A DNA stretch of 64,000 nucleotides from positions 1 to 64,000 of the forward strand of contig CAYZXT010000001.1 in the NCBI GenBank assembly GCA_964482515.1, in the 5' to 3' direction. Positions 39,765 to 48,760 of the stretch are shown piece after piece. Both the position numbers and the translations under genes were made by a program. A model generated the notes under the pieces. That model searched no databases. It had not been told where the DNA came from and worked only from the letters and a program-made list of their open reading frames with translations. The number at the start of each line of letters is the position of its first letter. Position 1 is the first letter of the stretch. The DNA is from CAYZXT01 sp964482515. GTDB lineage: Bacteria > Elusimicrobiota > Elusimicrobia > FEN-1173.

Positions 39765-40723
39765 AAATTTGGGTCAAAGGACGTACGCCCCGGGCGCTGA
39801 TCACCGGAGGCGCGGGATTTCTCGGATCGCACCTCTGCGACCGAATGATTAAAGAAGGGTTTCATGTGACGTGCGTGGACAATTTCCTGACCGGTTCGCC
39901 GCGGAACATCGCCCACCTGATGGGGAACCCGTTGTTCACCTTCATCAAGCACAACGTGACCTACGATTTATATCTGAACGGCCCGATCGACGCCGTGCTC
40001 CACTTCGCCAGCCCGGCTTCGCCGCGCGACTATCTGGAGCATCCGATCAAGACGCTGAAGGTCGGCGCCATCGGGACCCACAAGATGCTCGGCCTGGCGA
40101 AGGCGAAAAAAGCCCGCTTCCTCCTCGCCTCCACCTCCGAAGTCTACGGCGACCCGCAGGTCCATCCGCAGCAGGAAGATTATTGGGGGCATGTGAACCC
40201 CATCGGCCCGCGCGGCGTGTACGACGAGGCGAAGCGCTTCGCCGAAGCCATGACCATGGCATACCACCGCAGCCACGGCGTGGCCGCGCGCATCGTCCGG
40301 ATCTTCAATACCTATGGCCCGCGGATGCAGCTGCACGACGGCCGGGCGGTCCCGGAGTTCATTGCGGCTGCCCTGGAGCATAAACCCCTCCCCGTGTTCG
40401 GCAAGGGCCAGCAAACCCGTTCTTTCTGTTTTGTGGAAGACGAAGTGGAAGGCCTCATCCGCCTCCTTTTCTCCGACCAAGTGGGGCCCATCAACATCGG
40501 CAATCCCAACGAAGTCACGATCCTTGAAATCGCCCAAACGATCCTCAAGCTGATGAGGAGCAAGAGCAAGATCGTCTACAAGCCGTTGCCCGTGGACGAT
40601 CCAAAGGTCCGCCAGCCGGACATCACCAAGGCCCGGACGCTGCTGGGGTGGTCGCCCAAAGTGTCGCTGGAAGACGGGCTCCGGCGAACCATCGCTTATT
40701 ACAAAAACGAAGCGAAAAAGTAA
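39761..40723 (+). CDS. UDP-glucuronate decarboxylase-like SDR epimerase
   Basis: 320 residues. Extended short-chain dehydrogenase: GxxGxxG in ALITGGAGFLGSHLCDRM, then the Thr/Ser and Tyr-Lys active site in STSEVYGDP and YDEAKRFAEAM (YxxxK is YDEAK here). VDNFLTGSPRNIAHL, HFASPASPRDYLEHPIKTLK and RIFNTYGPRM match the UXS group, which makes UDP-xylose from UDP-glucuronate for envelope polysaccharides. Other UDP-sugar epimerases remain possible. Start 39761 overlaps the previous gene (ATGA). Confidence 0.9.
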   Translation: MKIWVKGRTPRALITGGAGFLGSHLCDRMIKEGFHVTCVDNFLTGSPRNIAHLMGNPLFTFIKHNVTYDLYLNGPIDAVLHFASPASPRDYLEHPIKTLKVGAIGTHKMLGLAKAKKARFLLASTSEVYGDPQVHPQQEDYWGHVNPIGPRGVYDEAKRFAEAMTMAYHRSHGVAARIVRIFNTYGPRMQLHDGRAVPEFIAAALEHKPLPVFGKGQQTRSFCFVEDEVEGLIRLLFSDQVGPINIGNPNEVTILEIAQTILKLMRSKSKIVYKPLPVDDPKVRQPDITKARTLLGWSPKVSLEDGLRRTIAYYKNEAKK

Positions 40724-40740
40724 AACCTGTTTTTTTTCTT

Positions 40741-40832
40741 CGTCATTCCGGCATGTTTCTGGCCGGAATCCATGGTTTAGTTGCTGTTGGACAAATCTTA
40801 CAGCATGGATCCCGGCCTTCGCCGGGATGACG
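40741..40832 (-). repeat. Interspersed repeat, copy 3 (reverse orientation, longer centre)
   Basis: CGTCATTCCGGC begins and GCCGGGATGACG ends the element. The outer hairpins are ATTCCGGC/GCCGGAAT and ATCCCGGC-CTTC-GCCGGGAT. On the opposite strand it reads like copies 1 (25319) and 2 (55241), but with about 30 more central bases flanked by CCATG and CATGG. It fills part of the 227-base gap before the cyclase gene. Confidence 0.8.
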
Positions 40833-40907
40833 ACTAGAGAGCATTTGTCCCTCCTGTTTTTTCTTTCCTCCCTTGATTTCCACCCCGTTCCCAGGTAATC
40901 TTTCGCA

Positions 40908-40916
40908 TGGTATTCT
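40908..40916 (+). promoter_or_regulatory. Extended -10 promoter of the adenylate cyclase gene
   Basis: TGGTATTCT is an extended -10, with a predicted start near 40923 and a leader of about 28 bases that includes GAGGAC before the ATG at 40951. Confidence 0.5.
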
Positions 40917-40950
40917 CGCCGCGCTTCATTGTTGTTCCCAGAGGACATTC

Positions 40951-42942
40951 ATGAAAAAAGGCCGCCTCGTCTGTCTCCTGTTGGCGCTCGCCGTGGGTCT
41001 CCTCATGATGGCCGTCAACCTTCTTGGTTTGTTTGAAGGCCTCGAGTTCAAATCCCGGGACCTTCGTTTTCGTTTACGGGGGGACCGCGCGCCGGTATCG
41101 AACGTCGTGATCGTGGCCGTGGACGAAAAATCCATCGCGGAGATGGGGCGCTGGCCCTGGCCGCGGGATATACACGGGCGCCTCATCGATCTGCTGACCA
41201 AGGCGGGCGCCAAAGTGATCGCCTTCGACGTGCTCTTCACCGAGGCCGATCGGGACCGGCCGGAAGCCGATGCGGACCTGGGCCGCGCAGCGGAAAAAAG
41301 CGGCCGCGTCGTGTTCGGCATGTTCTATCAGCTCGGCGAGGACGGCCGGCCCGCGGACCCCTTGAACCCTGTTCCGGCGATCGCGGGAAAGAACGTCCGC
41401 CTCGGTATGGTCAATATTTACGCGGAGATGGACGGCGTCAACCGCAAGCTCCCCGTCTGGGTCGACTATGAAGAGCGGCGGACGCCCGGGTTGGCCTTCG
41501 CGGCCTACTCCCTGGCAAACGGTCAGACCCCTGACGACATGCTGGCAACGGCGGCGTTGCCGGTGGAGGGCCCCTGGAACGAGATCAACCTCAACTACGC
41601 CGGCGGCTTCAAGTCCTTCGCCTATTATTCCTATGCTGACGTGCTGAAGGGGAAGGTGTCCCGCGGTGAGTTCAAGGACAAGATCGTTTTTGTCGGCGGC
41701 ACCGCGACGGCGCTTTTCGATACGAAGGCCGTTCCCAACGTTCCGGTTTTTCCGGGAACGGAAATCCACGCCACCGCTTTGGACAACATGATCGCCGGAA
41801 ACTATTTGCGCCGCGTTCCGTCCGGCCGGACCTATCTACTGGTCTTATTGTTTGCCCTGTTGTGCGGCGTGATCTTGTCCCGCATGCCGATCCGGCTCGG
41901 CACCCTGCTGATCGCGCTGCTGGCGGTCGCCTACGGGTTCGTTTGCCAGTGGATATTCGTTTCCCGGTTCCTGGTGCTGGATTTCGTGGCGCCCGCGGTC
42001 ACGATCTGCGCCGTTTACGTCGTGATCCTGTTCTACCGGTTCCTGAGCGAAGAAAGGGAAAAGCGCTGGATCAAGGGGACCTTCTCACAATATCTGTCGC
42101 CCAAGGTCATCGAGGTCATCACGGCGGACCCGGCGCGGCTGCGCCTCGGCGGCGAAGAGCGCGAGATGACGGTCTTCTTCTCGGACCTGGCGGGCTTCAC
42201 TTCCATTTCTGAGGCGTTGAAACCCTCCGAGCTCGTCGCGGTCCTGAACGAATACCTGACGGAGATGAGCGAGGTCATCTTGAAGTATGACGGCGTGGTG
42301 GACAAATACATCGGCGACGCCATCATGGCCTTTTGGAACGCGCCCGTGGACCAGCCGAAGCACCCGCTCCTGGCCTGCCACTCGGCCCTGGACCAGATAA
42401 AGCTTTTGAACGTCCTGCAGCAGCGCTTCGCGGAGCGCAAGCTGCCTTTGATCGATTGCCGCGTCGGCATCAACACCGGCGCCATGGTCGTCGGCAACAT
42501 GGGTTCCAAGAACCGGTTCGACTACACGGTGATGGGAGATTCCGTGAACCTGGCGTCACGCCTGGAAGGTGCCAATAAGCCCTTCCACACACACATTATG
42601 ATTTCGGAGTTCACTTACGAGAAGGTGAAAAATGACGTGGAAGCGCGGCCGTTGGACATGCTGCGCGTGAAGGGGAAAGCCATCCCCATCCATGTCTACG
42701 AATTGGTGGCCAGGAAGGGCGAACTCTCTCCGGACCAAACCAAAGCCTTCGCCCTTTATGGCGAAGGTCTCTCGTTCTACCGCGACCGCAAATTCGATAA
42801 GGCCCTGGACAATTTCCGCAAAGTGCAGCAGGTCCTTCCCAACGACGGCCCTTCGGACGTCTACATCCAGCGTTCCCAGGGCTACATCGCCGCGCCGCCG
42901 CCCAAGGATTGGGACGGCGTGTTCGTGATGACCACGAAGTAA
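40951..42942 (+). CDS. CHASE2-domain adenylate/guanylate cyclase
   Basis: 663 residues. An N-terminal helix (8-28) is followed by a CHASE2 sensor domain (about 30-290: KSRDLRFRLRGDRAP, VVIVAVDEKSIAEMGRWPWPRDIH), then three helices (about 297-365), then a class III cyclase domain (about 385-575). Metal-binding Asp residues are in VFFSDLAGFTSISEA and YIGDAIMAFWNAP; the DYTVMGDSVNLASRLEGAN segment fits adenylate rather than guanylate specificity. The tail (about 590-663) is TPR-like. It presumably senses a periplasmic cue and makes cAMP. Start 40951 has GAGGAC upstream; the 26-residue extension to 40873 lacks support. Confidence 0.92.
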   Translation: MKKGRLVCLLLALAVGLLMMAVNLLGLFEGLEFKSRDLRFRLRGDRAPVSNVVIVAVDEKSIAEMGRWPWPRDIHGRLIDLLTKAGAKVIAFDVLFTEADRDRPEADADLGRAAEKSGRVVFGMFYQLGEDGRPADPLNPVPAIAGKNVRLGMVNIYAEMDGVNRKLPVWVDYEERRTPGLAFAAYSLANGQTPDDMLATAALPVEGPWNEINLNYAGGFKSFAYYSYADVLKGKVSRGEFKDKIVFVGGTATALFDTKAVPNVPVFPGTEIHATALDNMIAGNYLRRVPSGRTYLLVLLFALLCGVILSRMPIRLGTLLIALLAVAYGFVCQWIFVSRFLVLDFVAPAVTICAVYVVILFYRFLSEEREKRWIKGTFSQYLSPKVIEVITADPARLRLGGEEREMTVFFSDLAGFTSISEALKPSELVAVLNEYLTEMSEVILKYDGVVDKYIGDAIMAFWNAPVDQPKHPLLACHSALDQIKLLNVLQQRFAERKLPLIDCRVGINTGAMVVGNMGSKNRFDYTVMGDSVNLASRLEGANKPFHTHIMISEFTYEKVKNDVEARPLDMLRVKGKAIPIHVYELVARKGELSPDQTKAFALYGEGLSFYRDRKFDKALDNFRKVQQVLPNDGPSDVYIQRSQGYIAAPPPKDWDGVFVMTTK

Positions 42943-42975
42943 TCCGCCCCCAAAAATAATCCCGTTCCCAAATAC

Positions 42976-42981
42976 TATAAT
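42976..42981 (+). promoter_or_regulatory. Consensus -10 box of tilS (leaderless)
   Basis: TATAAT ends six bases before the ATG at 42988, so transcription should begin at or next to the A of the start codon. No ribosome-binding site exists upstream on such a transcript. No good -35 is visible. Confidence 0.55.
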
Positions 42982-42987
42982 CTCCCC

Positions 42988-44331
42988 ATGCTGAAGCTGG
43001 AATGGGATCTATATCCGGCGTTAAAGAAAACGCTGGCCGGACTTTTGCCGAAACCGCCGAAGAACATCCTCCTCGCGGTTTCCGGCGGGCCGGATTCCAT
43101 GGCGCTGTGGGACCTGATGGTGCGCTGGAACGCGGACAATTCCCGCGCGCGTTTGATCGTCGGCCACGTGAACCACGGACTGCGCGGCGCCGATTCGGCG
43201 GGCGACGCGGTCTTCGTGGCGCGCTGGGCCGCCTCCCTGGAGACGAAGTTCCATGTCGCGCGCGTTCCGACGAAGGTTTGGTCCCGCCGTCATAAAAGGG
43301 GAATCGAAGAGTCCGCCCGGGTCCTCCGCTACCGGGCGCTGGCGGGCATGGCCCGTTCCGAAAAATGCCGGGTGGTCATGACCGCGCACACCCTGGACGA
43401 TCAGGTGGAAACGTTTTTCATGAACCTGATCCGCGGCGCGGGGCCAAACGGTTTGGCCGCCATGTCGCCTGATAGTCCCTGGCCCGTGGAGGCGAATCCC
43501 GGGCAGCCGCGATTGCTCCGCCCGCTTTTGAATGTTTCCAAATCCGACCTCCTTAGTTATCTGCGCCGCCGAAAGCTGCCCTATCGAATGGACCGCACAA
43601 ACCGTGAATCCGTCTTTTTCCGCAATCGCCTCCGCCCGATGCTGAAACAATGGGAGAAGTGGCGCCCGGGTTTTTTCGCGCGCGTGGCCCGGTTGACCGA
43701 ACTCCAGCGGGCGGAGGAGGATTTCTGGCGGCGCTATCTGAAGGCGCCCGCGCGCCGCGTCCTGAGGCGGGAGAAGGGCCGCGTCGTTGTCGACGCAGCC
43801 GCTTTGGGAAAATATCATTTAAGCGTTCAACGTCGGCTGCTCCGGCAGGCCGGCCATTCCGATTTCGCTTCGGTGGAAAAGGCGCGGACCAAGGGCGGAG
43901 CGGTTTCAAAGAAGTCGGTTCCCAGCCATCCGGTTTCCCGCGCGGCCCGGCCGCTTCCCGTTCCCGGGCAGGTTTACTGGCGAAACGGCGACGGTTCAGG
44001 CCATTCTTTGAGCGCGGCCTGGGTCCGCCAGCTTCCGCGGGACTGGAAACGGGATCCCCGGCGCGCTTTTTTGAGCGCGGAGTCCCTGGACGCGCGCTCC
44101 CTATGCGTGCGCTTTTGGCGGCCCGGTGACCGGTTCCAACCTTTGGGAATGAGCGGGCGGAAAAAACTTTCGGATTTTTTCATGGACGCCAAGGTTCCGG
44201 CGATGGAGCGCGGGCGGATTCCGCTGGTGGCCGACGCGCGGGGCATCCTATGGATCGCGGGCCACAGATTATCGGAGCGGGTGCGGGTGTCGCCTTCGAC
44301 CCGGCGTATTTTGGAACTTAGGATCCGCTGA
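42988..44331 (+). CDS. tilS: tRNA(Ile)-lysidine synthase
   Basis: Adds lysine to C34 of the CAU-anticodon tRNA-Ile, changing it to read AUA. The PP-loop SGGPDS is at residues 32-37 (LLAVSGGPDSMALWDLM). GHVNHGLRGADSAGD and MTAHTLDDQVETFFMNLIRG follow. The C-terminal RNA-contact domain includes FWRPGDRFQPLGMSGRKKLSD. Length, 447 residues, is normal. It starts the tilS-hpt-ftsH-folP order found in many bacteria. Confidence 0.95.
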   Translation: MLKLEWDLYPALKKTLAGLLPKPPKNILLAVSGGPDSMALWDLMVRWNADNSRARLIVGHVNHGLRGADSAGDAVFVARWAASLETKFHVARVPTKVWSRRHKRGIEESARVLRYRALAGMARSEKCRVVMTAHTLDDQVETFFMNLIRGAGPNGLAAMSPDSPWPVEANPGQPRLLRPLLNVSKSDLLSYLRRRKLPYRMDRTNRESVFFRNRLRPMLKQWEKWRPGFFARVARLTELQRAEEDFWRRYLKAPARRVLRREKGRVVVDAAALGKYHLSVQRRLLRQAGHSDFASVEKARTKGGAVSKKSVPSHPVSRAARPLPVPGQVYWRNGDGSGHSLSAAWVRQLPRDWKRDPRRAFLSAESLDARSLCVRFWRPGDRFQPLGMSGRKKLSDFFMDAKVPAMERGRIPLVADARGILWIAGHRLSERVRVSPSTRRILELRIR

Positions 44332-44353
44332 CTTGCCCCGCAAACGATCCCCC

Positions 44354-44953
44354 ATGACGGAAGCATCCCTCCCCGCCGGCTCGCGGAAACACGGCTGGCT
44401 GAAGCGGGACATCGCCCGCGTATTGATCTCCGAGACGGCGCTCAAGCGACGCGTGAAGGCCATGGCCGGTCAGATCTCGCGCGATTACCGCGGCCAGAAG
44501 CTGACGCTGGTGGCGGTCTTAAAGGGCAGCGTGGTCTTCTTGGCGGACCTGCTCCGCGCTATGGACGTGGCCTGCGTCGTGGACTTTATGGCGGTCTCGT
44601 CCTATTCCGGGACGGAGAGCTCGGGGGTCGTGCGCCTGACCATGGACCTGCGGGAGAGCCCGGCTGGAAAAAACATTCTTCTCGTGGAAGACATTGTCGA
44701 CACGGGGTTGACCCTCGCTTACCTGCAGGAAAGCCTCTTCGCACGCCGAGTGAAGAGTTTAAAGGTCTGCGCTTTGATGGACAAACCCGCGTGTCACCGC
44801 GCGCCCGTCTCGCTGGATTACTGCGGTTTTGAAATCCCCAACGAATTCGTGGTGGGATACGGGCTGGACTATCGCGAGAGGTACCGCAACCTGCCCTACG
44901 TCGGCGTGCTCAAGCCCGGTGTTTACGCGGCCGACGGTTCGGTCGGAAAATAG
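44354..44953 (+). CDS. hpt: Hypoxanthine phosphoribosyltransferase
   Basis: Makes IMP from hypoxanthine and PRPP. The PRPP-binding motif is ILLVEDIVDTGLTLAYLQ, the flexible-loop and metal region is FMAVSSYSGTESSG, and LVAVLKGSVVFLADLLR and YGLDYRERYRNLPYVGVLKP are family-typical. 199 residues from ATG 44354; TTG 44333, just after the tilS stop, would add seven residues. The N-terminal 20 residues are longer than usual. The gene follows tilS by a few bases, so the two form an operon before the ftsH promoter. Confidence 0.93.
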   Translation: MTEASLPAGSRKHGWLKRDIARVLISETALKRRVKAMAGQISRDYRGQKLTLVAVLKGSVVFLADLLRAMDVACVVDFMAVSSYSGTESSGVVRLTMDLRESPAGKNILLVEDIVDTGLTLAYLQESLFARRVKSLKVCALMDKPACHRAPVSLDYCGFEIPNEFVVGYGLDYRERYRNLPYVGVLKPGVYAADGSVGK

Positions 44954-44996
44954 TCGTGCATATATTGATTTGATCGGAACTTTGTCTCTTAAAGTC

Positions 44997-45005
44997 TGTT
45001 ATAAT
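44997..45005 (+). promoter_or_regulatory. Extended -10 promoter of ftsH
   Basis: TGTTATAAT is a perfect extended -10. The leader would start near 45012 and carries TAGGAGGG just before the ATG at 45040. No heat-shock promoter or CIRCE element is seen. Confidence 0.6.
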
Positions 45006-45039
45006 GTTGAGCTCATATGTCTTCTAGGAGGGTCTCGCA

Positions 45040-46932
45040 ATGAAAGGTAATGGAAGGAATCTTCTCCTTTGGCTGCTTGTTTTCGCGGGCGTGCTTTTCT
45101 TCATTCAAAGCGCCCGCTCGGTCCGTTCCGTGGAAGAGGAGATTCCCTACTCGGATTTTAAAAGCATGCTGCACGCCGGCAAGATCACGGAAGTGCGCGT
45201 GCGCGAAAACCTCCTCCGCGGCCAGTATAAGACCGACGACGGAAAAGAAACCAATTTCCGCACCATTCCCCTCAACGATCCCAATCTGGTCGGCGACATG
45301 GAAAAGGCCGGCGTGGGATTCGCCGGCGAGCAGGAGCGCACGTGGCTGAACTCCGTGCTCATGAACGTCCTCTGGATCGGCCTCTTCTTCTTCCTATGGT
45401 GGTTCATCATCATCCGCCAGATGCAGGGCGGCGGACGGCAGGCCATGGCTTTCGGCCGCAGCCGCGCCAAACTTCAAACCAATAAAAAGACGCGCATCAC
45501 CTTCGCTGACGTGGCCGGTTGCGACGAGGCGAAGGAAGAGCTCGTCGAGATCATCGAATTCCTGAAGAACCCGGCCAAGTTCCAAAAGTTGGGCGGCAAA
45601 ATCCCCAAGGGCGTCCTGCTCTACGGGTCGCCCGGCACCGGCAAGACGCTGCTCGCCAAAGCAGTGGCCGGCGAAGCCAACGTTCCCTTCTTTTCCTCAT
45701 CGGGTTCCGACTTCGTGGAAATGTTCGTCGGCGTGGGGGCTTCCCGCGTACGCGACCTTTTTGAACAGGGCCGCAAGAACGCTCCCTGCCTGCTGTTCGT
45801 CGATGAGATCGACGCCGTGGGGCGCCAGCGTTTCGCGGGCATCGGCGGCGGACACGACGAGCGTGAGCAGACCCTCAACCAGATCCTGGTGGAGATGGAC
45901 GGTTTCGATACGAAGGAAGGCGTGATCCTGATTGCGGCCACCAACCGGCCCGACGTTCTGGATCCGGCGTTGCTGCGGCCCGGACGTTTCGACCGTCAGG
46001 TGACTGTCCCCGCGCCGGACCTGAAAGGGCGCGAGGAAATTTTGCGCGTGCACGCCAAGCACATCAAGCTCGGCCCCGGCGTCGACTTGAACGTCATCGC
46101 CCGCCGCACCCCTGGTTTTGTGGGAGCGGACCTGGCGAACCTGATCAACGAGTCCGCCCTGTTGGCCGCGCGCCGCAACAAGCAATGGGTGGAAATGAAG
46201 GAATTGGAAGAAGCCATCGACCGCGTCGTGGCCGGCCCCGAACGGAAGAGCCGCATGATCTCCGAGAAGGAAAAAGCGGTCATCGCCTACCATGAATCCG
46301 GGCACACGCTGATCGCGAAAATCCTCTCAGGCGATCCGGTCCACAAAGTCTCCATCATTCCAAGGGGCCCGGCGCTGGGATACACACTACAGTTGCCGAC
46401 GGAAGACCGTTATCTGACGCCGAAGTCGGAGATTTTGAACCGCCTTTGCGTGCTGCTCGGCGGACGTTGCGCCGAGGAGCTGGTTTTCGGCGACGTCACC
46501 ACCGGCGCCCAGGACGATCTGTCCAAAGCCACGGAAATTTCCCACAAGATGGTCTGCGAGTTCGGGATGTCCGAACGCCTGGGTCCCATCACCTATCAGA
46601 AAAACCGGGAAGAGATGTTCCTGGGCCGGGACATGGGCACGGCGCGCAACTACTCGGACCAAACGGCCCAGATGATCGATGAGGAAGTGAAGCGCATCAT
46701 TGCCGAGTGCATGGTCAAGGTCAAGCAGCTGTTGTCCGACAACCGCGGCAAACTGGACGCGCTCTCGAAAGCCCTGGTGGAGAAGGAAGTCCTGAACGGC
46801 GACGAGATCAACCGGATCATCAAAGGCGAGCCTTTGGACAAGCCCGTGACGGGTTTCTCCTCGCATAATCCTTCCGAGGAGGGCGGTTCGGCCGCCGGCG
46901 GATCCACGGCGCCGGTCCCCACCCCCGCGTAA
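45040..46932 (+). CDS. ftsH: ATP-dependent zinc metalloprotease FtsH
   Basis: Membrane AAA+ protease that degrades misfolded and regulatory membrane proteins. Order: helix 1 (about 6-22), periplasmic loop, helix 2 (about 107-125), AAA+ domain with Walker A GSPGTGKT (about 197-204), Walker B CLLFVDEIDAVG and second region of homology ATNRPDVLDPALLRPGRFD, then the zinc site H418-E-S-G-H422. Length, 630 residues, is normal. TAGGAGGG is an excellent ribosome site. The terminator at 46956 closes the transcript. Confidence 0.98.
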   Translation: MKGNGRNLLLWLLVFAGVLFFIQSARSVRSVEEEIPYSDFKSMLHAGKITEVRVRENLLRGQYKTDDGKETNFRTIPLNDPNLVGDMEKAGVGFAGEQERTWLNSVLMNVLWIGLFFFLWWFIIIRQMQGGGRQAMAFGRSRAKLQTNKKTRITFADVAGCDEAKEELVEIIEFLKNPAKFQKLGGKIPKGVLLYGSPGTGKTLLAKAVAGEANVPFFSSSGSDFVEMFVGVGASRVRDLFEQGRKNAPCLLFVDEIDAVGRQRFAGIGGGHDEREQTLNQILVEMDGFDTKEGVILIAATNRPDVLDPALLRPGRFDRQVTVPAPDLKGREEILRVHAKHIKLGPGVDLNVIARRTPGFVGADLANLINESALLAARRNKQWVEMKELEEAIDRVVAGPERKSRMISEKEKAVIAYHESGHTLIAKILSGDPVHKVSIIPRGPALGYTLQLPTEDRYLTPKSEILNRLCVLLGGRCAEELVFGDVTTGAQDDLSKATEISHKMVCEFGMSERLGPITYQKNREEMFLGRDMGTARNYSDQTAQMIDEEVKRIIAECMVKVKQLLSDNRGKLDALSKALVEKEVLNGDEINRIIKGEPLDKPVTGFSSHNPSEEGGSAAGGSTAPVPTPA

Positions 46933-46955
46933 CGGTTATCCGAATTCTTTGAGCC

Positions 46956-46990
46956 GAAGAGCCACGAGTCATCGTGGCTCTTCGTATTTT
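46956..46990 (+). terminator. Rho-independent terminator after ftsH
   Basis: GAAGAGCCACGA (46956-46967) pairs perfectly with TCGTGGCTCTTC (46972-46983) around GTCA. GTATTTT follows, giving a short T tract. It lies 23 bases after the ftsH stop and just before the folP ATG at 47006. Confidence 0.8.
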
Positions 46991-47005
46991 GAGCGAAGCG
47001 CAAAC

Positions 47006-47893
47006 ATGAAACCAACCGTTGATCCAACCCTCATCCTCCATACCCGCGCCGGCGATCTGAATTTGGCCGAGCGCGTCCGCCTCATGGGCGTCATCAACGT
47101 CACGCCGGATTCTTTTTCGGACGGCGGGGAATTCCTTTCCCACGAGGCCGCCATCGCCCGCGCCGAGGAAATGGTCGAAGAGGGCGCTGACCTGATCGAC
47201 GTGGGAGGGGAGTCCACCCGCCCCGGCGCCGCGTCCGTTCCGGTCGACAAGGAACTGCGCCGCGTGGCGCCGATCGTCGAGCTCCTGGCCCAGCGTCTTC
47301 CGAAGGTTCCGATTTCAGTCGACACGAACAAGGCCGCGGTCGCCCGGAAGGTCCTGGAGGCGGGGGCTTCCCTCGTCAACGATATTTCCGCGCTTAGGCA
47401 TGATCCCGGGATGGTTTCCGTCATCAAGGAGCACGGCGTTCCCGTGGTTTTGATGCACATGCAGGGGACGCCGGCGAACATGCAGGATCGGCCGCATTAC
47501 GCGGACGTGGTGGCGGAGATCAATGAATTTTTTAAGGAGCGGCTCGCGTTTTGCTCCGGGCAGGGTCTAAGAAACCAGATCGTCCTGGATCCGGGGATCT
47601 GTTTCGGAAAAACCCTGGAGCATAACCTGGAAATTTTGCGAAGGCTGGCGGAACTGGACAAATGGGGCCATCCTATCCTCATCGGAACGTCGCGAAAATC
47701 GTTTCTCGGACGTATTCTGGAGGGGCGGGAGGAAAACGCCCCTCCGCCGCAGGACCGGCTGGAGGGAAGCCTCGCGAGCGGGCTCTGGGCCGCGTCGCAC
47801 GGCGCGCGGATTTTGCGGGTCCACGACGTGAGGGCCGCGCGGCGCGCGTTGGACGTCTGGAGCGCCATTGCGGGGGACACGGCAGGGTGGTAA
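47006..47893 (+). CDS. folP: Dihydropteroate synthase
   Basis: Joins p-aminobenzoate to dihydropterin pyrophosphate in folate synthesis; the sulfonamide target. MGVINVTPDSFSDGG is the pterin-loop signature and IDVGGESTRPGA follows. SVDTNKAAVARKVL, LVNDISAL and VLDPGICFGKTLEHN are also typical, and GTSRKSFLG ends the active site. 295 residues, normal. Start 47006 lies just after the terminator hairpin, and no strong promoter is visible between them; the GCGAAGCG upstream is a poor ribosome site. The frame is open to 46949 but that part lies in the hairpin. Confidence 0.96.
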   Translation: MKPTVDPTLILHTRAGDLNLAERVRLMGVINVTPDSFSDGGEFLSHEAAIARAEEMVEEGADLIDVGGESTRPGAASVPVDKELRRVAPIVELLAQRLPKVPISVDTNKAAVARKVLEAGASLVNDISALRHDPGMVSVIKEHGVPVVLMHMQGTPANMQDRPHYADVVAEINEFFKERLAFCSGQGLRNQIVLDPGICFGKTLEHNLEILRRLAELDKWGHPILIGTSRKSFLGRILEGREENAPPPQDRLEGSLASGLWAASHGARILRVHDVRAARRALDVWSAIAGDTAGW

Positions 47894-47896
47894 AAT
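47888..47896 (+). promoter_or_regulatory. Extended -10 promoter of cdaA
   Basis: TGGTAAAAT is an extended -10 that overlaps the folP stop codon. The leader of about 33 bases carries GGGAGAG, but this is too far from the ATG at 47936 to be ideal. Confidence 0.45.
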
Positions 47897-47935
47897 GAAT
47901 AAATTTTCGGGAGAGCTCATTTCGAACGGTAAATC

Positions 47936-48760
47936 ATGGCCGACATTCTGACCCAACTTTGGCGCCACGTCATCGTCCACCTCATTGACATTTTCCTGGT
48001 GGCGGTGATTATTTATAACATTCTCCGGCTCATCCAAGGCACCCGTTCCGTCCAGGTCCTGATCGGCGTGATCGTGCTGGCCGTGGCCACCTTCCTGGTG
48101 GAGCATGTGCTGCGGCTGCCCATGCTGAGCTGGATCCTGGAGACTTTTTGGCTGGCCTGGGTCGTGGTGCTGGCTGTGGTCTTTCAGCCGGAGCTGCGTT
48201 CCATGCTGGCGCAGCTGGGCAGCCACCGCCTCGGGCACCTTTTGTTGACCGGCGAACCCAATTTCATCAACGAAGTCATCGAAGCGCTGCAGGAAGCGTC
48301 CCAGAACCGGGTCGGCATGCTCATCGTCCTGGAACAGGAGACCGGTTTGCGGAATTTCATCGAGACGGGGACGCAGATCAACGGCGAGGTCAGCCGCGAC
48401 CTCCTGCTCACGGTTTTCACGCCACGGACCATCCTGCACGACGGCGCCGTGATCATCCGCGAAGACCGTCTCGTCGCCGCGGGTTGCGTTTTGCCGTTGT
48501 CGAACGATCCCACGCTCCTCCGGGTTTTGGGAACGCGCCACCGGGCGGCGATCGGGATCACGGAGATCTCGGACGCGCTGGCGCTGGTCGTCAGCGAGGA
48601 GACCGGCACCGTCTCCGTCGCCCGCGACGGGAAGCTGAACCGGGACGTGGACCTGGAAGCGCTGCGCGTCCAACTGTCGGATTTCTATCGGGCCTTGAAG
48701 CAGCGCGGCTTTTTTCGGAAAGGCGAAGTGAAAACCCCGGAGACCACCTCCTCCACATGA
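47936..48760 (+). CDS. cdaA: Diadenylate cyclase CdaA (c-di-AMP synthase)
   Basis: Condenses two ATP to c-di-AMP at the membrane. 274 residues: three N-terminal helices (about 12-95) followed by the DAC domain with the DGA motif LHDGAVII near 168 and the RHR motif GTRHRAAIG near 201. LPLSNDPTLLRVLGTRHR and SEETGTVSVARDGKL are family-typical. The stop overlaps the tiny CdaR-like gene as ATGA and glmM follows, the standard cdaA-cdaR-glmM order. c-di-AMP usually controls K+ uptake, wall synthesis and osmotic balance; GlmM is a known CdaA regulator. Confidence 0.96.
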   Translation: MADILTQLWRHVIVHLIDIFLVAVIIYNILRLIQGTRSVQVLIGVIVLAVATFLVEHVLRLPMLSWILETFWLAWVVVLAVVFQPELRSMLAQLGSHRLGHLLLTGEPNFINEVIEALQEASQNRVGMLIVLEQETGLRNFIETGTQINGEVSRDLLLTVFTPRTILHDGAVIIREDRLVAAGCVLPLSNDPTLLRVLGTRHRAAIGITEISDALALVVSEETGTVSVARDGKLNRDVDLEALRVQLSDFYRALKQRGFFRKGEVKTPETTSST

